Origin: Bifidobacterium avesanii
GTDB lineage: Bacteria > Actinomycetota > Actinomycetes > Actinomycetales > Bifidobacteriaceae
Assembly (NCBI RefSeq): GCF_009299475.1
Contig: NZ_WBSN01000009.1
Span: 1 to 64,000 of the forward strand
DNA length: 64,000 nt
Reading direction: 5' to 3'
In this document: in pieces, positions 44,778 through 54,269 of the stretch
How positions within the stretch are numbered: the stretch's first letter is position 1
How the letters are laid out: every line of letters begins with the position of its first letter
Translations under genes and position numbers: made by a program
Notes under the pieces: model-generated
Databases searched by the model: none
Told to the model about the DNA's origin: nothing
The model's input: only the letters and a program-made list of their open reading frames with translations

Positions 44778-44839
44778 AAAGGCGGCGGACGGTGTTTGCA
44801 CATTGACCGGTCAATGTGCAAACACCGTCCGCCGCCTTT
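44778..44839. terminator. Perfect 62-bp palindrome, bidirectional terminator
   Basis: Arms 44778-44808 and 44809-44839 are exact inverted copies of 31 bases with no loop (centre GACC|GGTC), ending in AAA and TTT runs. It lies between the convergent GH2 and ABC exporter genes and should terminate both. A perfect palindrome this long is unusual and could extrude as a cruciform. Confidence 0.9.
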
Positions 44840-44867
44840 TGGGGCTATAGGATCCCGGACCGGCGCC

Positions 44868-46511
44868 TCAGACCAGACGCCCGCGCTCCATGGTCAGGAC
44901 GCGGCTCGCATGGGCGAGCACAGCGGGGCGGTGGGAGACGATGAGGTAGGCGCGGCCGTGCTGCTGGTCGATGAGCGCGCGCATCACCTGTCCCTCCGTC
45001 AGCGCGTCCATGTTGCTCGTCGGTTCGTCGAACAGCATGAACGGGGCGCGGCTCAGGAACGCGCGGGCCACGGCGACGCGCTGCTTCTGCCCGTCGGACA
45101 GCTCCGAGCCGTTGCGCAGCAGCATGTGGTCGAGCCCGTCGGGGAACTGGTCGATCACCTCGTCCAAGCAGGCCGCGTGGGCCGCGTCGGCGATCTCCTC
45201 GCGCGTGGCGTCCGGGCGGGCGATGGCGATGTTGCCGGCGAGCGTGTCGGAGAAGATGAACGTGTCCTGGCTCACCAGCGTCTCCGTGGCGCGCAGGGAC
45301 GCGGTGTTCACGTCCTCGATCGGCTCGTCGCCGATGAGCACCTTGCCGCCGGTCGCGTCGCGGAAGCGCATGAGGATGTCGATGAGCGTGGACTTGCCGG
45401 CGCCGTTCTCGCCCTGCACGCCGATCACGTCGCCGGGGCGGATCTCCAGATCGAGGCCCCTGAGCACGTTCTCGCGGCTGTCCGGGTAATGGAAGGAGAC
45501 GTCGCGCACGCTTATGCCGGCGAACCCGCCGAGCTTGACACCCTCGTCGCCCTCGTGCTCGCGCACGGCCGGCGTCTCGTCCATGAGGGCGAACACGCGG
45601 CGGGCCGCGGCGAACGTGGGCTGGATGCCGGAGCCCAGACGGGAGACGGCGATGAGCGGCGGGAAGGAGACGAGGAGCCCGCCCAGCGCGGCCAGCGCCA
45701 CGGCCGGGTCGTTGAGGTCGCCGGCGCCGATGAGCGCCCAGACCACGCCGGCGAACGCGATGATGCACAGCAGGGTGAGCGCGTCGGTGACGAGCGAGTT
45801 GAAGCCGGTCACCGCGCGGGTGCGGCGGCGGGCGGCGGTCATGGCGTTCGTGTCCGCGAGCAGGCGTTCGCGGGTGTTGCGGCCCGCGCCGAGCGCGATG
45901 AGCTCGCGGCGGCCGTCGAGCGACTCGAGCAGGTCGGTGTGCAGGCGGCCCTGACGCTCGCGCTCCTGGAACGCCGTGCGGAACGTGACGTCGGAGAACG
46001 CGAACGGCAGCGCAAGGCCCACGAGCAGGTAGGCGACGAACGCGGTCAGACCCAGCCTCGGGTCGATCACGGCGAAGACCACGCTGTTGGCCACGCCGCA
46101 CACCGCCGCGATGGCGATGGGCGAGAGGGTGTGCGCGTAGAACAGCTCCAGCAGTTCGATGTCCTCGGTGAGCATGGTCACGAGGTTGCCGCGCCCGCGC
46201 TCCTTGAGCTTGGCGGGGGCGAGCCGGCGCATGGTGTCGAACACCTGCGTGCGGATGTCGCGCAGCAGGCGGAACGCGAGTTCGTGGTTGTTGAGCTGCT
46301 CGCCGTACGCGCACGGTCCGGCCAGCAGACCGCAGACGACCGCCGCCGCGACCGGAAGCCAGAAGTCCCGGCCCTGATACCAGCGTGCCGCGCCGAGGGT
46401 GCCGAGCATCACCGCGTACACGGCGAACAGATGGCCGAGGGAGCCGCAGACGATCGCCCTGAGCTCCACGCCGGCGAGCGGACGAATCTGCCTGAACATG
46501 CGTGCGATCAT
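44868..46511 (-). CDS. ABC exporter half-transporter (second subunit)
   Basis: A 547-residue half-transporter with a six-span membrane domain (about 1-300) and one nucleotide-binding domain. Walker A is GENGAGKST, Walker B is FMLFDEPTSNMD, and the signature is LSDGQKQRVAVARAF, with Asp replacing the usual Gly. The switch His is in VSHRPA. The start overlaps the upstream partner's stop in an ATGA. Together they form a heterodimeric exporter of the CydDC/LmrCD-like type. No cydAB genes are nearby, so a thiol-export role is not supported by context. Confidence 0.9.
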   Translation of the reverse strand: MIARMFRQIRPLAGVELRAIVCGSLGHLFAVYAVMLGTLGAARWYQGRDFWLPVAAAVVCGLLAGPCAYGEQLNNHELAFRLLRDIRTQVFDTMRRLAPAKLKERGRGNLVTMLTEDIELLELFYAHTLSPIAIAAVCGVANSVVFAVIDPRLGLTAFVAYLLVGLALPFAFSDVTFRTAFQERERQGRLHTDLLESLDGRRELIALGAGRNTRERLLADTNAMTAARRRTRAVTGFNSLVTDALTLLCIIAFAGVVWALIGAGDLNDPAVALAALGGLLVSFPPLIAVSRLGSGIQPTFAAARRVFALMDETPAVREHEGDEGVKLGGFAGISVRDVSFHYPDSRENVLRGLDLEIRPGDVIGVQGENGAGKSTLIDILMRFRDATGGKVLIGDEPIEDVNTASLRATETLVSQDTFIFSDTLAGNIAIARPDATREEIADAAHAACLDEVIDQFPDGLDHMLLRNGSELSDGQKQRVAVARAFLSRAPFMLFDEPTSNMDALTEGQVMRALIDQQHGRAYLIVSHRPAVLAHASRVLTMERGRLV

Positions 46512-48376
46512 CGTGCCGCCTCCCCGTTGTTGGTCTGATTGCTGTCCTGAACCGTGTTTTCGATGCGTTCCTGCTCCTCCCATTCCGCGGCGAACAGGCC
46601 TCCGCGCGAGACGAGATCGTCGAACGTGCCGCGCTCGGCGACCGAGCCGTGGTCGAGCACGATGATCTCGTCGGCGTTGCGGATGCCGGCGAGGCGGTGC
46701 GTGATGGTGACGACCAGCGCGTTCTGGGCGAGGATGGTCATGAGGTTGGCGAGCGTTTCGTCGTGGTCGCGGTCCACGGCGCTCGTCGCCTCGTCGAAGA
46801 TGTAGATGGGCGTGTGCCGCAGCAGGCCGCGCGCGATGATGAGGCGCTGCTTCTGGCCGCCGGAGAAGTTGCCGCCCTGCGGGGCGACCTTGGCGTCGTA
46901 GCCGGAGCGGTCGGAGATCTCGCGGTCGAGGTCCACGCCGCGCAGCACGGTGTCGAACTCCTGCGCCGTGTAGCCGCGGGCCGCCGGGTCGAGGTTGTAA
47001 CGCAGCGTGCCGCTGAACAGGTGGTCGGTGCCGCGGACCACGGTCTCCACGTCGATGAGCTGGCGCTGGTCCACGTCGCGCAGCTCCACGCCGCCGATTT
47101 TGAGGCTGCCCTCGTAGTCGCGGCGCTCGCCGGTCAGCAGCGCCACGAGGGTGCTCTTGCCGGAGCCGGACGGGCCGACCACGGCCACGTGGCCCATGAC
47201 GGGCAGGTCGAGATCGATGTCGCTCAGCGCGGTGAAGCCGTTCGGGTACGCGAAGGTGAGGCCCCTGGCCGTGATGCCGTCGTTGATGTTGAGGGGCTGG
47301 GCGGGCTGAGGCTGCTGCTGCGGCGCGGTGGTTTCGGTGGTTTCGGTGGATTCGGCCGGCGCAGTCGGTTCGGCGGCGTTGGCGCCGGTGGCGAGGGACG
47401 CGGCGATGGCCTTGCCCTGCTTCATGGCGACGACCGCCTGATGGGTCAGGTAGACGAGCTGGCGCTCCGGGGCGAACAGGCGCACGCCGGCGATCACCAC
47501 GATCGCGGCGACCATGAGCCCGTCCGGACGGTCGTGGCCGGTGAGGGCGGCGGTGAACGCGGCGGCGATGACCGCGACGTAGATCACGAGGTCCGAGGCG
47601 ATCAGGGAGCGCAGCTGGCCCGCGAGCACGTCCATGGTGATGCGGCGGAAGCCCTCGGAGTCCTTGTACAGGCGCTCGGACTCGCGCTCGTCGGCATGGA
47701 AGATCTTCAGCGTGTTGAGGCCGCGCAGGGCCTCCTCGAAGCGCAGGCCCACATGCTCGTACTGCTTGAGCTGGTTGGTCTGCACGGCGATGTCCTTCTT
47801 GCGCGAGCCGTTCGCGGCCATGGGCAGCGCGGCCATGCCGACCACGATGATGAGCCCCGCGCCCCAGTTGAGCGGCATGAGCGTGCCGGCGGCCACGAGC
47901 ATCATGATCATGACCTGCACGAAGTTCGGCACGTAGCCGGTGAAGTAGTTGATGATCGCCTTGACGCCCTCGACGGACAGCATGGCGAGCGACTGGTTCG
48001 CCAGCGGCTTCGCCTCGTCGTCGCGCTGCGCGTTGCCGGTCTCGTTGCGGTCCGACCGGAACATGCCCATGTACATGGCGTCGGCCAGGGCGTCGTTGAG
48101 TCTGCCGGCCACCTGCGTGGACATGGCGTTGGCGACCCAGCCGAGCGCGAACTTGACCGCCAGCAGGACGACGAGCGCGACGACCGCCGCGGCGACGTCC
48201 CCGGTGACCGGCAGCGTCCACGCCGGCACCGCGATCCCCAGCAGGTCTCCGGCCGTGAAGCAGACGATGAACACCATCGCCACCTCGATCAGGGATCCGA
48301 TGGCCGCCAGTATGCCGATGGCAATCGATTTGCGCATGTCGGCGCCCGGCAGGCCCGTCAAAACTTTCGAAATCAT
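46508..48376 (-). CDS. ABC exporter half-transporter (first subunit)
   Basis: A 622-residue half-transporter, the first gene of the pair. It has a six-span membrane domain to about residue 330, then a Thr/Glu/Pro/Gln-rich linker (about 340-368), then a nucleotide-binding domain with Walker A GPSGSGKST, signature FSGGQKQRLIIARGLL, Walker B IYIFDEATSAVD and switch THRLAG. Unlike its partner it has a canonical signature. It is divergent from nothing on the left; the GH78 gene lies upstream on the same strand. Substrate unknown. Confidence 0.9.
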   Translation of the reverse strand: MISKVLTGLPGADMRKSIAIGILAAIGSLIEVAMVFIVCFTAGDLLGIAVPAWTLPVTGDVAAAVVALVVLLAVKFALGWVANAMSTQVAGRLNDALADAMYMGMFRSDRNETGNAQRDDEAKPLANQSLAMLSVEGVKAIINYFTGYVPNFVQVMIMMLVAAGTLMPLNWGAGLIIVVGMAALPMAANGSRKKDIAVQTNQLKQYEHVGLRFEEALRGLNTLKIFHADERESERLYKDSEGFRRITMDVLAGQLRSLIASDLVIYVAVIAAAFTAALTGHDRPDGLMVAAIVVIAGVRLFAPERQLVYLTHQAVVAMKQGKAIAASLATGANAAEPTAPAESTETTETTAPQQQPQPAQPLNINDGITARGLTFAYPNGFTALSDIDLDLPVMGHVAVVGPSGSGKSTLVALLTGERRDYEGSLKIGGVELRDVDQRQLIDVETVVRGTDHLFSGTLRYNLDPAARGYTAQEFDTVLRGVDLDREISDRSGYDAKVAPQGGNFSGGQKQRLIIARGLLRHTPIYIFDEATSAVDRDHDETLANLMTILAQNALVVTITHRLAGIRNADEIIVLDHGSVAERGTFDDLVSRGGLFAAEWEEQERIENTVQDSNQTNNGEAAR

Positions 48377-48511
48377 GCAATACCCGCTTCAATACCCGGT
48401 TGGACCGGCGAAAAACTCTTCCAACTGGCTAGGGTAACAGGGCGGGAAAGCAAGCTCAAGGGTCGGTCCATGATTCCGCCGTGGGCTGGTCGGGCGGAGC
48501 CGTGGAACGCG

Positions 48512-48556
48512 AAACGCGGGCGGCGAAACACGGGCTGCGCGACGCCGTCCGCGTTT
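48512..48556 (-). terminator. Terminator of the GH78 gene
   Basis: AAACGCGGGCGGCG (48512-48525) pairs with CGCCGTCCGCGTTT (48543-48556) with one mismatch, ending in a short T-run on the minus strand. It lies 20 bases after the GH78 stop. The rest of 48377-48575 is the leader of the ABC exporter pair. Confidence 0.75.
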
Positions 48557-48575
48557 TACCGCCCGTATTGCCTGG

Positions 48576-51521
48576 CTACAGCGTGACCCGGGCCGGGCCC
48601 TCCACGGTGACGGGCGCCGCGGAGGCGTCCAGCGTGACCTCGGCCGTGGCGAACGCGGGCACGGTGAGCGTGAGTGCCGTGGGGTCGTCCTTCCCGGCGC
48701 CCCGCCTGGCGTGGACGGCGATCGGCCCATACGGCGTGGGCACGCGCGCCTCGGCCTCGTGGTTCGGTTCGAGCTGCGGGCGCACGGCGAACGTGCGGTA
48801 GCCGGGTTCGAGCGGGCGGATGCCGAGCATGCCCTGCGGCAGCAGGAACGCGGGGGAGGCGGCCCATGGATGCGAATACGTGGTGTTGCCCTTGATCGAC
48901 ACGTCCCAGCCTTCGGACGTGCCGCCGGCGCCGGCGAGGATCATGTTCCACCAGCTGCGCGGACGGTCGTGCGAGGCGACCAGACGGTTGGCGAGGCGGC
49001 CGAAGCCGGCGCGGTACAGGCCCTCGAGCAGCACGGCGGCCGTGTAGACGCTGCACGCCATGCCCTTGGCCTCGAGGAAGTGGCCGATGCGGGTCACGCG
49101 GTCAGCCGGCACCTCGGCGAAGGCCAGGGCGAACGCGGAGGCGTGCTCGGACGCGTGGTCGAGGGGTTTGCCGTCCGCGCCCGTGTCCAGACCATCCACG
49201 TAGGCGCCCTGGAAGTCGTCGAACAGGCGCTCGTGGATCGCGGCGCGCATGCGCCCGGCCGTGCGCGCGAACCGGTCGGCGTCATCGTCCCGTCCCAGCG
49301 CGCGGGCCAGCTCGGCCATGTCCGCGTACGCCTGCGACGCCAGCGCGTTGACCACGGTGTTGACGCGGCCGAACGCGAACCCGTCGCGCTCCACCGGCGG
49401 CCAGTCGACCAGATCGCCGTCCATGACGCTCGAATCGCCGGGATCCTTGACGATCAGGCCGGATTCCGCGTCCAGATAGCGCTCCGGCAGCAGCCCGACG
49501 AGGCGGTCGTACTCGCGGCGGGCCTGCGTGGGGTCGCCGGTCGCCATCCAGCCGTCGTGCACGGCGAGGATGAGGTACAGCGGCCATTCGGTGGGCCACG
49601 TGCGGTTCGCGATGAGGTAGTCGACGGAGTACGCGCCCAGGCTCGGCGCGTCGTCGAGCAGCAGGTGCGAGCGCCACTGCAGCCACGCGTCGGCCTCGTA
49701 CGCGGCGCGTTCGCGGGTCCACGAGTCGGCGTAGATCGGGCCATTGAACGCCTCGATGGTGTTGCGGCAGAAGCGCCACACCGTGTTGAGGGTGCGGTTG
49801 TCGGCCTCGAAGCCGGCGGCGGACTCGTCGAAGGGGTATTCGATCGCGGCGGCGTCCACCGATTCGGGGTGTGCGGCGATCCAGCGCACCGCGGCCTGCG
49901 AGGCGTCGTCGTCCGCACCGATGATCTCCACGTAGCGGAACACCTTGAGCCCCCACGATTCGACGGCGGGGGAGCCGGCCGGGATGCGCCACGTCTCCTC
50001 GTAGGTGTTGAACGCGCTCAGCTGGTACTTCACGCCGCCGTCCGGATTGAGCACCTCGCCGTAGCGGATGCGGAACGCCACGCCGCGCTCGGCGTCGGGG
50101 GCGAGGCGGACGCCGCCCATCCACGCGCGGCCGAAGTCGATGATCACGCGGTTGTCGTCGGTGAGAGTCACGCTGTCCACCGGCTCGTAGCCGACCTGCA
50201 CCTTGTCGGTGGGGGTGGGGGCGAGCTTGGCGAACGGGGGCTTGGCGACGGCGGCGGGCCAGTCCGCGGCGCCGGCTGCGACCGTTGCGTCCGGGGTTGC
50301 GGCAGACGAGGTTGCGCCGTCCGGGGTTGCGGTTGGGATCCAGTCCGGGTCGCTGAGTGCGAACGGGTAGCGGGAGGCGACGAGGTCCTCGGCGGGGGAT
50401 TCGCAGTACTGCGTGCCGGTGGACAGGGAGTCGGGGTAGGCGCCGTTGCCGACGATGCCGGTCCAGTGTTCGCCGTCGGTGCCGAAGTGCAGGGTGCGAC
50501 CGTCGGCGAGGCCCAGATCGAGCTGGGCGAGGAACCGCTGGTCCTCGAGCGTCCATGCGACCACGCCGATGGCGTTGCGCCCGCCGCGGACGATGAGGTC
50601 GGTCACGTCGAAGCCGTCGGTGCGGGCCTCGTCGCCGATGGGGAACGTGGGGCCGAGGCCGACGAACGTGCCGTTGAGCCATGCGCGGTAGACGAACTGC
50701 CGTCCGGGCTTGACGCTGGCGGCGGTCATGTGGAGCGTGGCCCAGCGGACGGGCTCGTCCGGCAGATCGAACACGCCGCGCAGGAACGCCCAGCCGAGGC
50801 CGTTGTGCTCGGTCTGCTTGATGGTGGGGCGCTGGAAGAACGCGTCTCCGGCGTCGCTGGACTCCTGCGCGAGATGGGAGAAGACGGGGGCGGGCGTGCC
50901 GTCGTCGGTGCTGGCGGTCGCGGCCGATGGGCTGGCCGCGGTGGCGGCGCTGGCGATTGGGCCCGACGGGCTGGCCGCAGTGGCGGGATCGGCCCAGATC
51001 GGCGTGGCCTGCCAGTCGTCCGCGGCGGGGGCGGTGCCGAAGGTCACGGGTGCGGATGCGGGATGGAAGGTGGGGCGGGCGCCGTCCTCGGTGGATTCCA
51101 CGACGAGCCAGTAGCGAGCGGAGGGCGCGGCCGCGAAACCGGAGAGTTCCAGCGACGGTTCGCCGGTCGTCTCGGAACGCCAGATCGGCGTGGCTGCGGA
51201 GGTCTGTGCGGCGGAGGCGTACGCAGCGGCGTTTTCCGCGTTGTCGCGTGCGATATCGTCCACGGCGTCTGCCATCCGTTCGCCGGCGTTCCCCAGGACG
51301 TTCTCCGCGTTGCCTTCCGTGTTTTCCGTGCCTTCAGTGCCTTCCTCGACCGGGCGATCGTAGACGACGACCCGCCATGCGGTCCTGCCCGGACGGGCGT
51401 CGGATTCGGGCCACCAGCGCACGCGCACCGGCGCGCCCGGCTCCAGATCCACCGGCTCGATGCGTTCATTGATGCGGATGTGCGTTATGGCTTGAGCGTG
51501 AAGGCTTTCCGAATCGCCCAC
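48576..51521 (-). CDS. Alpha-L-rhamnosidase-like glycoside hydrolase, GH78
   Basis: A 981-residue GH78-type enzyme. The N-terminal Bac_rhamnosid_N-like beta domain (WATLHMTAASVKPGRQFVYR, YRAWLNGTFVGLGPTFP) precedes the concanavalin-like and (alpha/alpha)6-barrel domains with ADSWTRERAAYEADAWLQW (about residues 595-615), the usual place of catalytic acidic residues. The C-terminus is a beta domain. The GTG at 51521 with AAAGGGG upstream is favoured over an ATG at 51560, which would overlap a TATAAT -10. Two low-complexity Ala/Thr/Glu-rich stretches (about 75-125 and 195-235) interrupt the N-terminal part. No signal peptide. Confidence 0.85.
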   Translation of the reverse strand: MGDSESLHAQAITHIRINERIEPVDLEPGAPVRVRWWPESDARPGRTAWRVVVYDRPVEEGTEGTENTEGNAENVLGNAGERMADAVDDIARDNAENAAAYASAAQTSAATPIWRSETTGEPSLELSGFAAAPSARYWLVVESTEDGARPTFHPASAPVTFGTAPAADDWQATPIWADPATAASPSGPIASAATAASPSAATASTDDGTPAPVFSHLAQESSDAGDAFFQRPTIKQTEHNGLGWAFLRGVFDLPDEPVRWATLHMTAASVKPGRQFVYRAWLNGTFVGLGPTFPIGDEARTDGFDVTDLIVRGGRNAIGVVAWTLEDQRFLAQLDLGLADGRTLHFGTDGEHWTGIVGNGAYPDSLSTGTQYCESPAEDLVASRYPFALSDPDWIPTATPDGATSSAATPDATVAAGAADWPAAVAKPPFAKLAPTPTDKVQVGYEPVDSVTLTDDNRVIIDFGRAWMGGVRLAPDAERGVAFRIRYGEVLNPDGGVKYQLSAFNTYEETWRIPAGSPAVESWGLKVFRYVEIIGADDDASQAAVRWIAAHPESVDAAAIEYPFDESAAGFEADNRTLNTVWRFCRNTIEAFNGPIYADSWTRERAAYEADAWLQWRSHLLLDDAPSLGAYSVDYLIANRTWPTEWPLYLILAVHDGWMATGDPTQARREYDRLVGLLPERYLDAESGLIVKDPGDSSVMDGDLVDWPPVERDGFAFGRVNTVVNALASQAYADMAELARALGRDDDADRFARTAGRMRAAIHERLFDDFQGAYVDGLDTGADGKPLDHASEHASAFALAFAEVPADRVTRIGHFLEAKGMACSVYTAAVLLEGLYRAGFGRLANRLVASHDRPRSWWNMILAGAGGTSEGWDVSIKGNTTYSHPWAASPAFLLPQGMLGIRPLEPGYRTFAVRPQLEPNHEAEARVPTPYGPIAVHARRGAGKDDPTALTLTVPAFATAEVTLDASAAPVTVEGPARVTL

Positions 51522-51558
51522 GGCAATCCCCTTTGATCGGTTTTGTGCAGTTGCAATC

Positions 51559-51564
51559 ATTATA
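51559..51564 (-). promoter_or_regulatory. -10 element of the GH78 gene
   Basis: On the minus strand this reads TATAAT, about 38 bases before the chosen GTG start. No clear -35 was found. It argues that translation does not begin at the overlapping ATG. Confidence 0.5.
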
Positions 51565-51611
51565 AAACGTCGCGTACGTCGTATTCGTGCGATTTGGCGA
51601 TTGCTCACAAA

Positions 51612-51653
51612 ATGGGATGGGCGCGACCGTACTGCGGATTGCGCCCATCCCAT
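51612..51653. terminator. Hairpin between purD and GH78
   Basis: ATGGGATGGGCGC (51612-51624) and GCGCCCATCCCAT (51641-51653) form a 13-bp perfect stem. Next to it are two tandem 15-base copies of GGAATTGCCTTGAGC (51654-51683). It probably acts with the following hairpin to separate the purine operon from the GH78 gene. Confidence 0.7.
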
Positions 51654-51690
51654 GGAATTGCCTTGAGCGGAATTGCCTTGAGCCGAGATA

Positions 51691-51734
51691 TGACGTGGGG
51701 AGGCCGATCATTTCGGATCGGCCTCCCCACGTCA
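51691..51734 (-). terminator. Terminator of the purF-purM-purD operon
   Basis: TGACGTGGGGAGGCCGATC (51691-51709) and GATCGGCCTCCCCACGTCA (51716-51734) form a 19-bp perfect stem with a 6-base loop, 90 bases beyond the purD stop. No U-tract, but the helix is very stable. Confidence 0.8.
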
Positions 51735-51823
51735 CGCGTTTTGCCTACGGCATTTGTGCTGTGCCGTATTGGTGTCCGCCGCGTTTTGCCTGTTTGCGGC
51801 TTCCCGCCGCGGAACTCGTCCGT

Positions 51824-53095
51824 CTACCGCAGCGCCTTGGCGCCGATGTCGTGGCGGTAGAACATGCCCGTCGTGTCGAGCTTGTCGATGATGCCGTAGA
51901 CCTTGTCCTGAGCGGACTTGATGTCGTCGGCGTGGACCTGCACGAAGAGCACGCGGCCGGAGTTGGCGACGAGGGAGCCCGGCTCCTCGCCCGCGGCGAC
52001 GCCGGCGTAGAAGACGTGGGAGTCCTCGTCCACGGGGATGTCCGGGACGTGCGCGCCCTTGACGACGTTGACGGGGTAGCCGTCGGAGGCGAGCACGACG
52101 CCGAGGGTGGCGCCCTTGTCGGTCCACGTGAACTCCGGGGTCTTGCCGTCGAGGATGGCGGTGATGCCGGCGTTGAGGTCGGAGGTCAGGCGGGGGAGCA
52201 CGACCTCGGTTTCGGGATCGCCGAAGCGGGCGTTGAACTCGATGACCTTCGGGCCGTCGGCGGTGGCGATGAGGCCGGCGTAGAGGATGCCGGTGAAGGG
52301 CACGCCCTCGTCGACCATGGCCTTGCACATCGGGCGCACGATGGTCTCGATGGCGGTGTCCACCACGTCCTGGCCGATCTGCGGGACGGGGCTGTAGGCG
52401 CCCATGCCGCCGGTGTTGGGGCCCTCGTCGTTGTCGTAGGCGCGCTTGTGGTCCTGAGAGATGGGCATGGGCCAGAAATCCTCGCCGTTCACGAAGCTCA
52501 TGAGGGAGAACTCCTGACCCTCGAGGAAGTCCTCGACGACGACCTTGGCGCCGGCCGCGCCGAAGCGGTGGTCGACGAAGATGTCCTCCAGCGCCTTGAC
52601 GGCGGTGTCCACGTCCATGGCGACGGTCACGCCCTTGCCCGCGGCGAGGCCGTCGGCCTTGATGACGATCGGGGCGCCGTGCTCGCGCACGTACCGCTCG
52701 GCCGGGGCCAGCTCGTCGAAGGTGCGGTAGGCGGCGGTGGGGATGCCGTATCGCTCCATGATCTGCTTGGCGAAGTCCTTGGAGCCCTCGATCTGCGCGG
52801 CGGCGCGGTTGGGGCCGAACGCCTTGATGCCCGCGGCGGCGAAGTCGTCGACGATGCCCTCCATGAGCGGCACCTCGGGGCCGACGAACACCCAGTCGAT
52901 GGCGTTGTCCTTGACGTAGTCGCACAGCGCCGCGTGGTTGGACACGGACAGCTGCGAGGTTTTGATGCCGTCGCGCTCCATGCCGGGGTTGCCGGGGATG
53001 ACGGTCACCTCGTCGACGGTGGGTGCCTTGAGCAGCGTGTAGGCGATGGTGTGCTCGCGCGCGCCGGAGCCGATGACCAGAACCTTCTGACCCAT
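51824..53095 (-). CDS. purD: Phosphoribosylamine-glycine ligase (PurD)
   Basis: A 423-residue ATP-grasp enzyme making GAR from phosphoribosylamine, glycine and ATP. MGQKVLVIGSGAREHTIAYTL opens the N-terminal domain, PIVIKADGLAAGKGV is the ATP-grasp glycine loop (about 137-151), EFNARFGDPETEVVLPRL is the catalytic segment, and DKGATLGVVLASDGYP lies in the C-terminal domain. AAAGGA precedes the ATG. It is the last gene of purF-purM-purD, 61 bases after purM, and terminator hairpins follow. Confidence 0.96.
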   Translation of the reverse strand: MGQKVLVIGSGAREHTIAYTLLKAPTVDEVTVIPGNPGMERDGIKTSQLSVSNHAALCDYVKDNAIDWVFVGPEVPLMEGIVDDFAAAGIKAFGPNRAAAQIEGSKDFAKQIMERYGIPTAAYRTFDELAPAERYVREHGAPIVIKADGLAAGKGVTVAMDVDTAVKALEDIFVDHRFGAAGAKVVVEDFLEGQEFSLMSFVNGEDFWPMPISQDHKRAYDNDEGPNTGGMGAYSPVPQIGQDVVDTAIETIVRPMCKAMVDEGVPFTGILYAGLIATADGPKVIEFNARFGDPETEVVLPRLTSDLNAGITAILDGKTPEFTWTDKGATLGVVLASDGYPVNVVKGAHVPDIPVDEDSHVFYAGVAAGEEPGSLVANSGRVLFVQVHADDIKSAQDKVYGIIDKLDTTGMFYRHDIGAKALR

Positions 53096-53156
53096 TTCAC
53101 AGTCCTTTCTTGTGAAGTCTTGTAAGTCTCGGTGCGATGCCCGAATCGGGCGCCGC

Positions 53157-54194
53157 TCAGTGCAGTGCGATGCGCGAACCGTCCGCGTCGGCGACGATGC
53201 CGCCGATCACGTAGCCGGTCTCGCCGTTGTCCTTGAGCAGCTGGAGCGTCTCGTCCGCGCGGGACGCGTCGACGGCGAGCACCATGCCGATGCCCATGTT
53301 GAAGATGTTGAACATGGGCATGTGGTCGATCTCGCCGGCCTTCTCGAGCACGTCGAAGATCGGCAGCACCGGCCAGGATCCGAGCTTGATGTCGGCGGCG
53401 AGGCCGTCGGGGATCATGCGCGGGATGTTCTCGATGAAGCCGCCGCCGGTGATGTGCGCGACGCCCTTGACGACGCCGGCCTTGAACAGGGGCTTGAGGG
53501 TCTTCACGTAGATCTTGGTGGGGGTGAGGAGCACGTCGCCGAGCTTGGCGCCGCCCAGCTCGTCCAGCTTGGTGTCCACGGTGTAGCCGGCCTGCTCGAA
53601 CAGGGCCTTGCGCACCAGCGAGAAGCCGTTGGAGTGCACGCCGGTGGACGGCAGGCCGATGAGCACGTCGCCCTCGGTGATGCCGGAGCCGTCGACGATC
53701 GCGGACTTCTCCGCCACGCCGACCGCGAAGCCGGCCAGATCGTACTCGTCCTCGGCGTACATGCCGGGCATTTCGGCGGTCTCGCCGCCGATGAGGCCGG
53801 CCTCGGACTCCACGCAGCCGTCGGCCACGCCGGAGACGACCTGCTCGAGCAGCGCCGGATCGTTCTTGCCGCAGGCGATGTAGTCGAGGAAGAACAGCGG
53901 CTGCGCGCCCTGGGCGGCGATGTCGTTGACGCACATGGCCACGCAGTCGACGCCGATCGTGTCGTGCTTGTTCGCCATCTTGGCGACGACGAGCTTGGTG
54001 CCGACGCCGTCGGTGCCGGAGATCAGCACCGGCTCCTTGTAGCCGAGCGAGGCGAGGTCGAACAGGCCGCCGAATCCGCCGATGCCGCCCACGACGCCGG
54101 GACGGTTGGTGCGTGCGACGTGCGACTTGATGCGCTTGACGACCTCATAGCCGGCTTCGACGCTCACTCCGGCGTTTTCATAGGCTTTGGGCAT
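53157..54194 (-). CDS. purM: Phosphoribosylformylglycinamidine cyclo-ligase (PurM)
   Basis: A 345-residue AIR synthetase. [15 protein letters not shown] (N-terminal, about 4-18), [12 protein letters not shown] (about 78-89) and [11 protein letters not shown] (about 155-165) are the ATP/FGAM-binding signatures, and [16 protein letters not shown] is the C-terminal domain mark. AAAGGAA lies upstream of the ATG. It is the middle gene of the operon, 75 bases after purF. Confidence 0.96.
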   Translation of the reverse strand: MPKAYENAGVSVEAGYEVVKRIKSHVARTNRPGVVGGIGGFGGLFDLASLGYKEPVLISGTDGVGTKLVVAKMANKHDTIGVDCVAMCVNDIAAQGAQPLFFLDYIACGKNDPALLEQVVSGVADGCVESEAGLIGGETAEMPGMYAEDEYDLAGFAVGVAEKSAIVDGSGITEGDVLIGLPSTGVHSNGFSLVRKALFEQAGYTVDTKLDELGGAKLGDVLLTPTKIYVKTLKPLFKAGVVKGVAHITGGGFIENIPRMIPDGLAADIKLGSWPVLPIFDVLEKAGEIDHMPMFNIFNMGIGMVLAVDASRADETLQLLKDNGETGYVIGGIVADADGSRIALH

Positions 54195-54269
54195 TGGTGT
54201 TCCTTTCTTGCGGTTCCGCGGTGCGGTCTGTTCGGTGTGTCGGGACGTCTGTGCGGACGGTCGTTCCGC

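Noticed and set aside
44868-48376. Naming the ABC pair cydC and cydD.
   Set aside because: No cytochrome bd genes nearby and the sequence patterns are shared by many heterodimeric exporters.
44868-48392. A single 1174-codon frame suggesting a fused ABC transporter.
   Set aside because: The first 620 or so codons are a shadow of the first half-transporter, which is in another frame; the ATGA overlap at 46508-46511 shows two separate genes.
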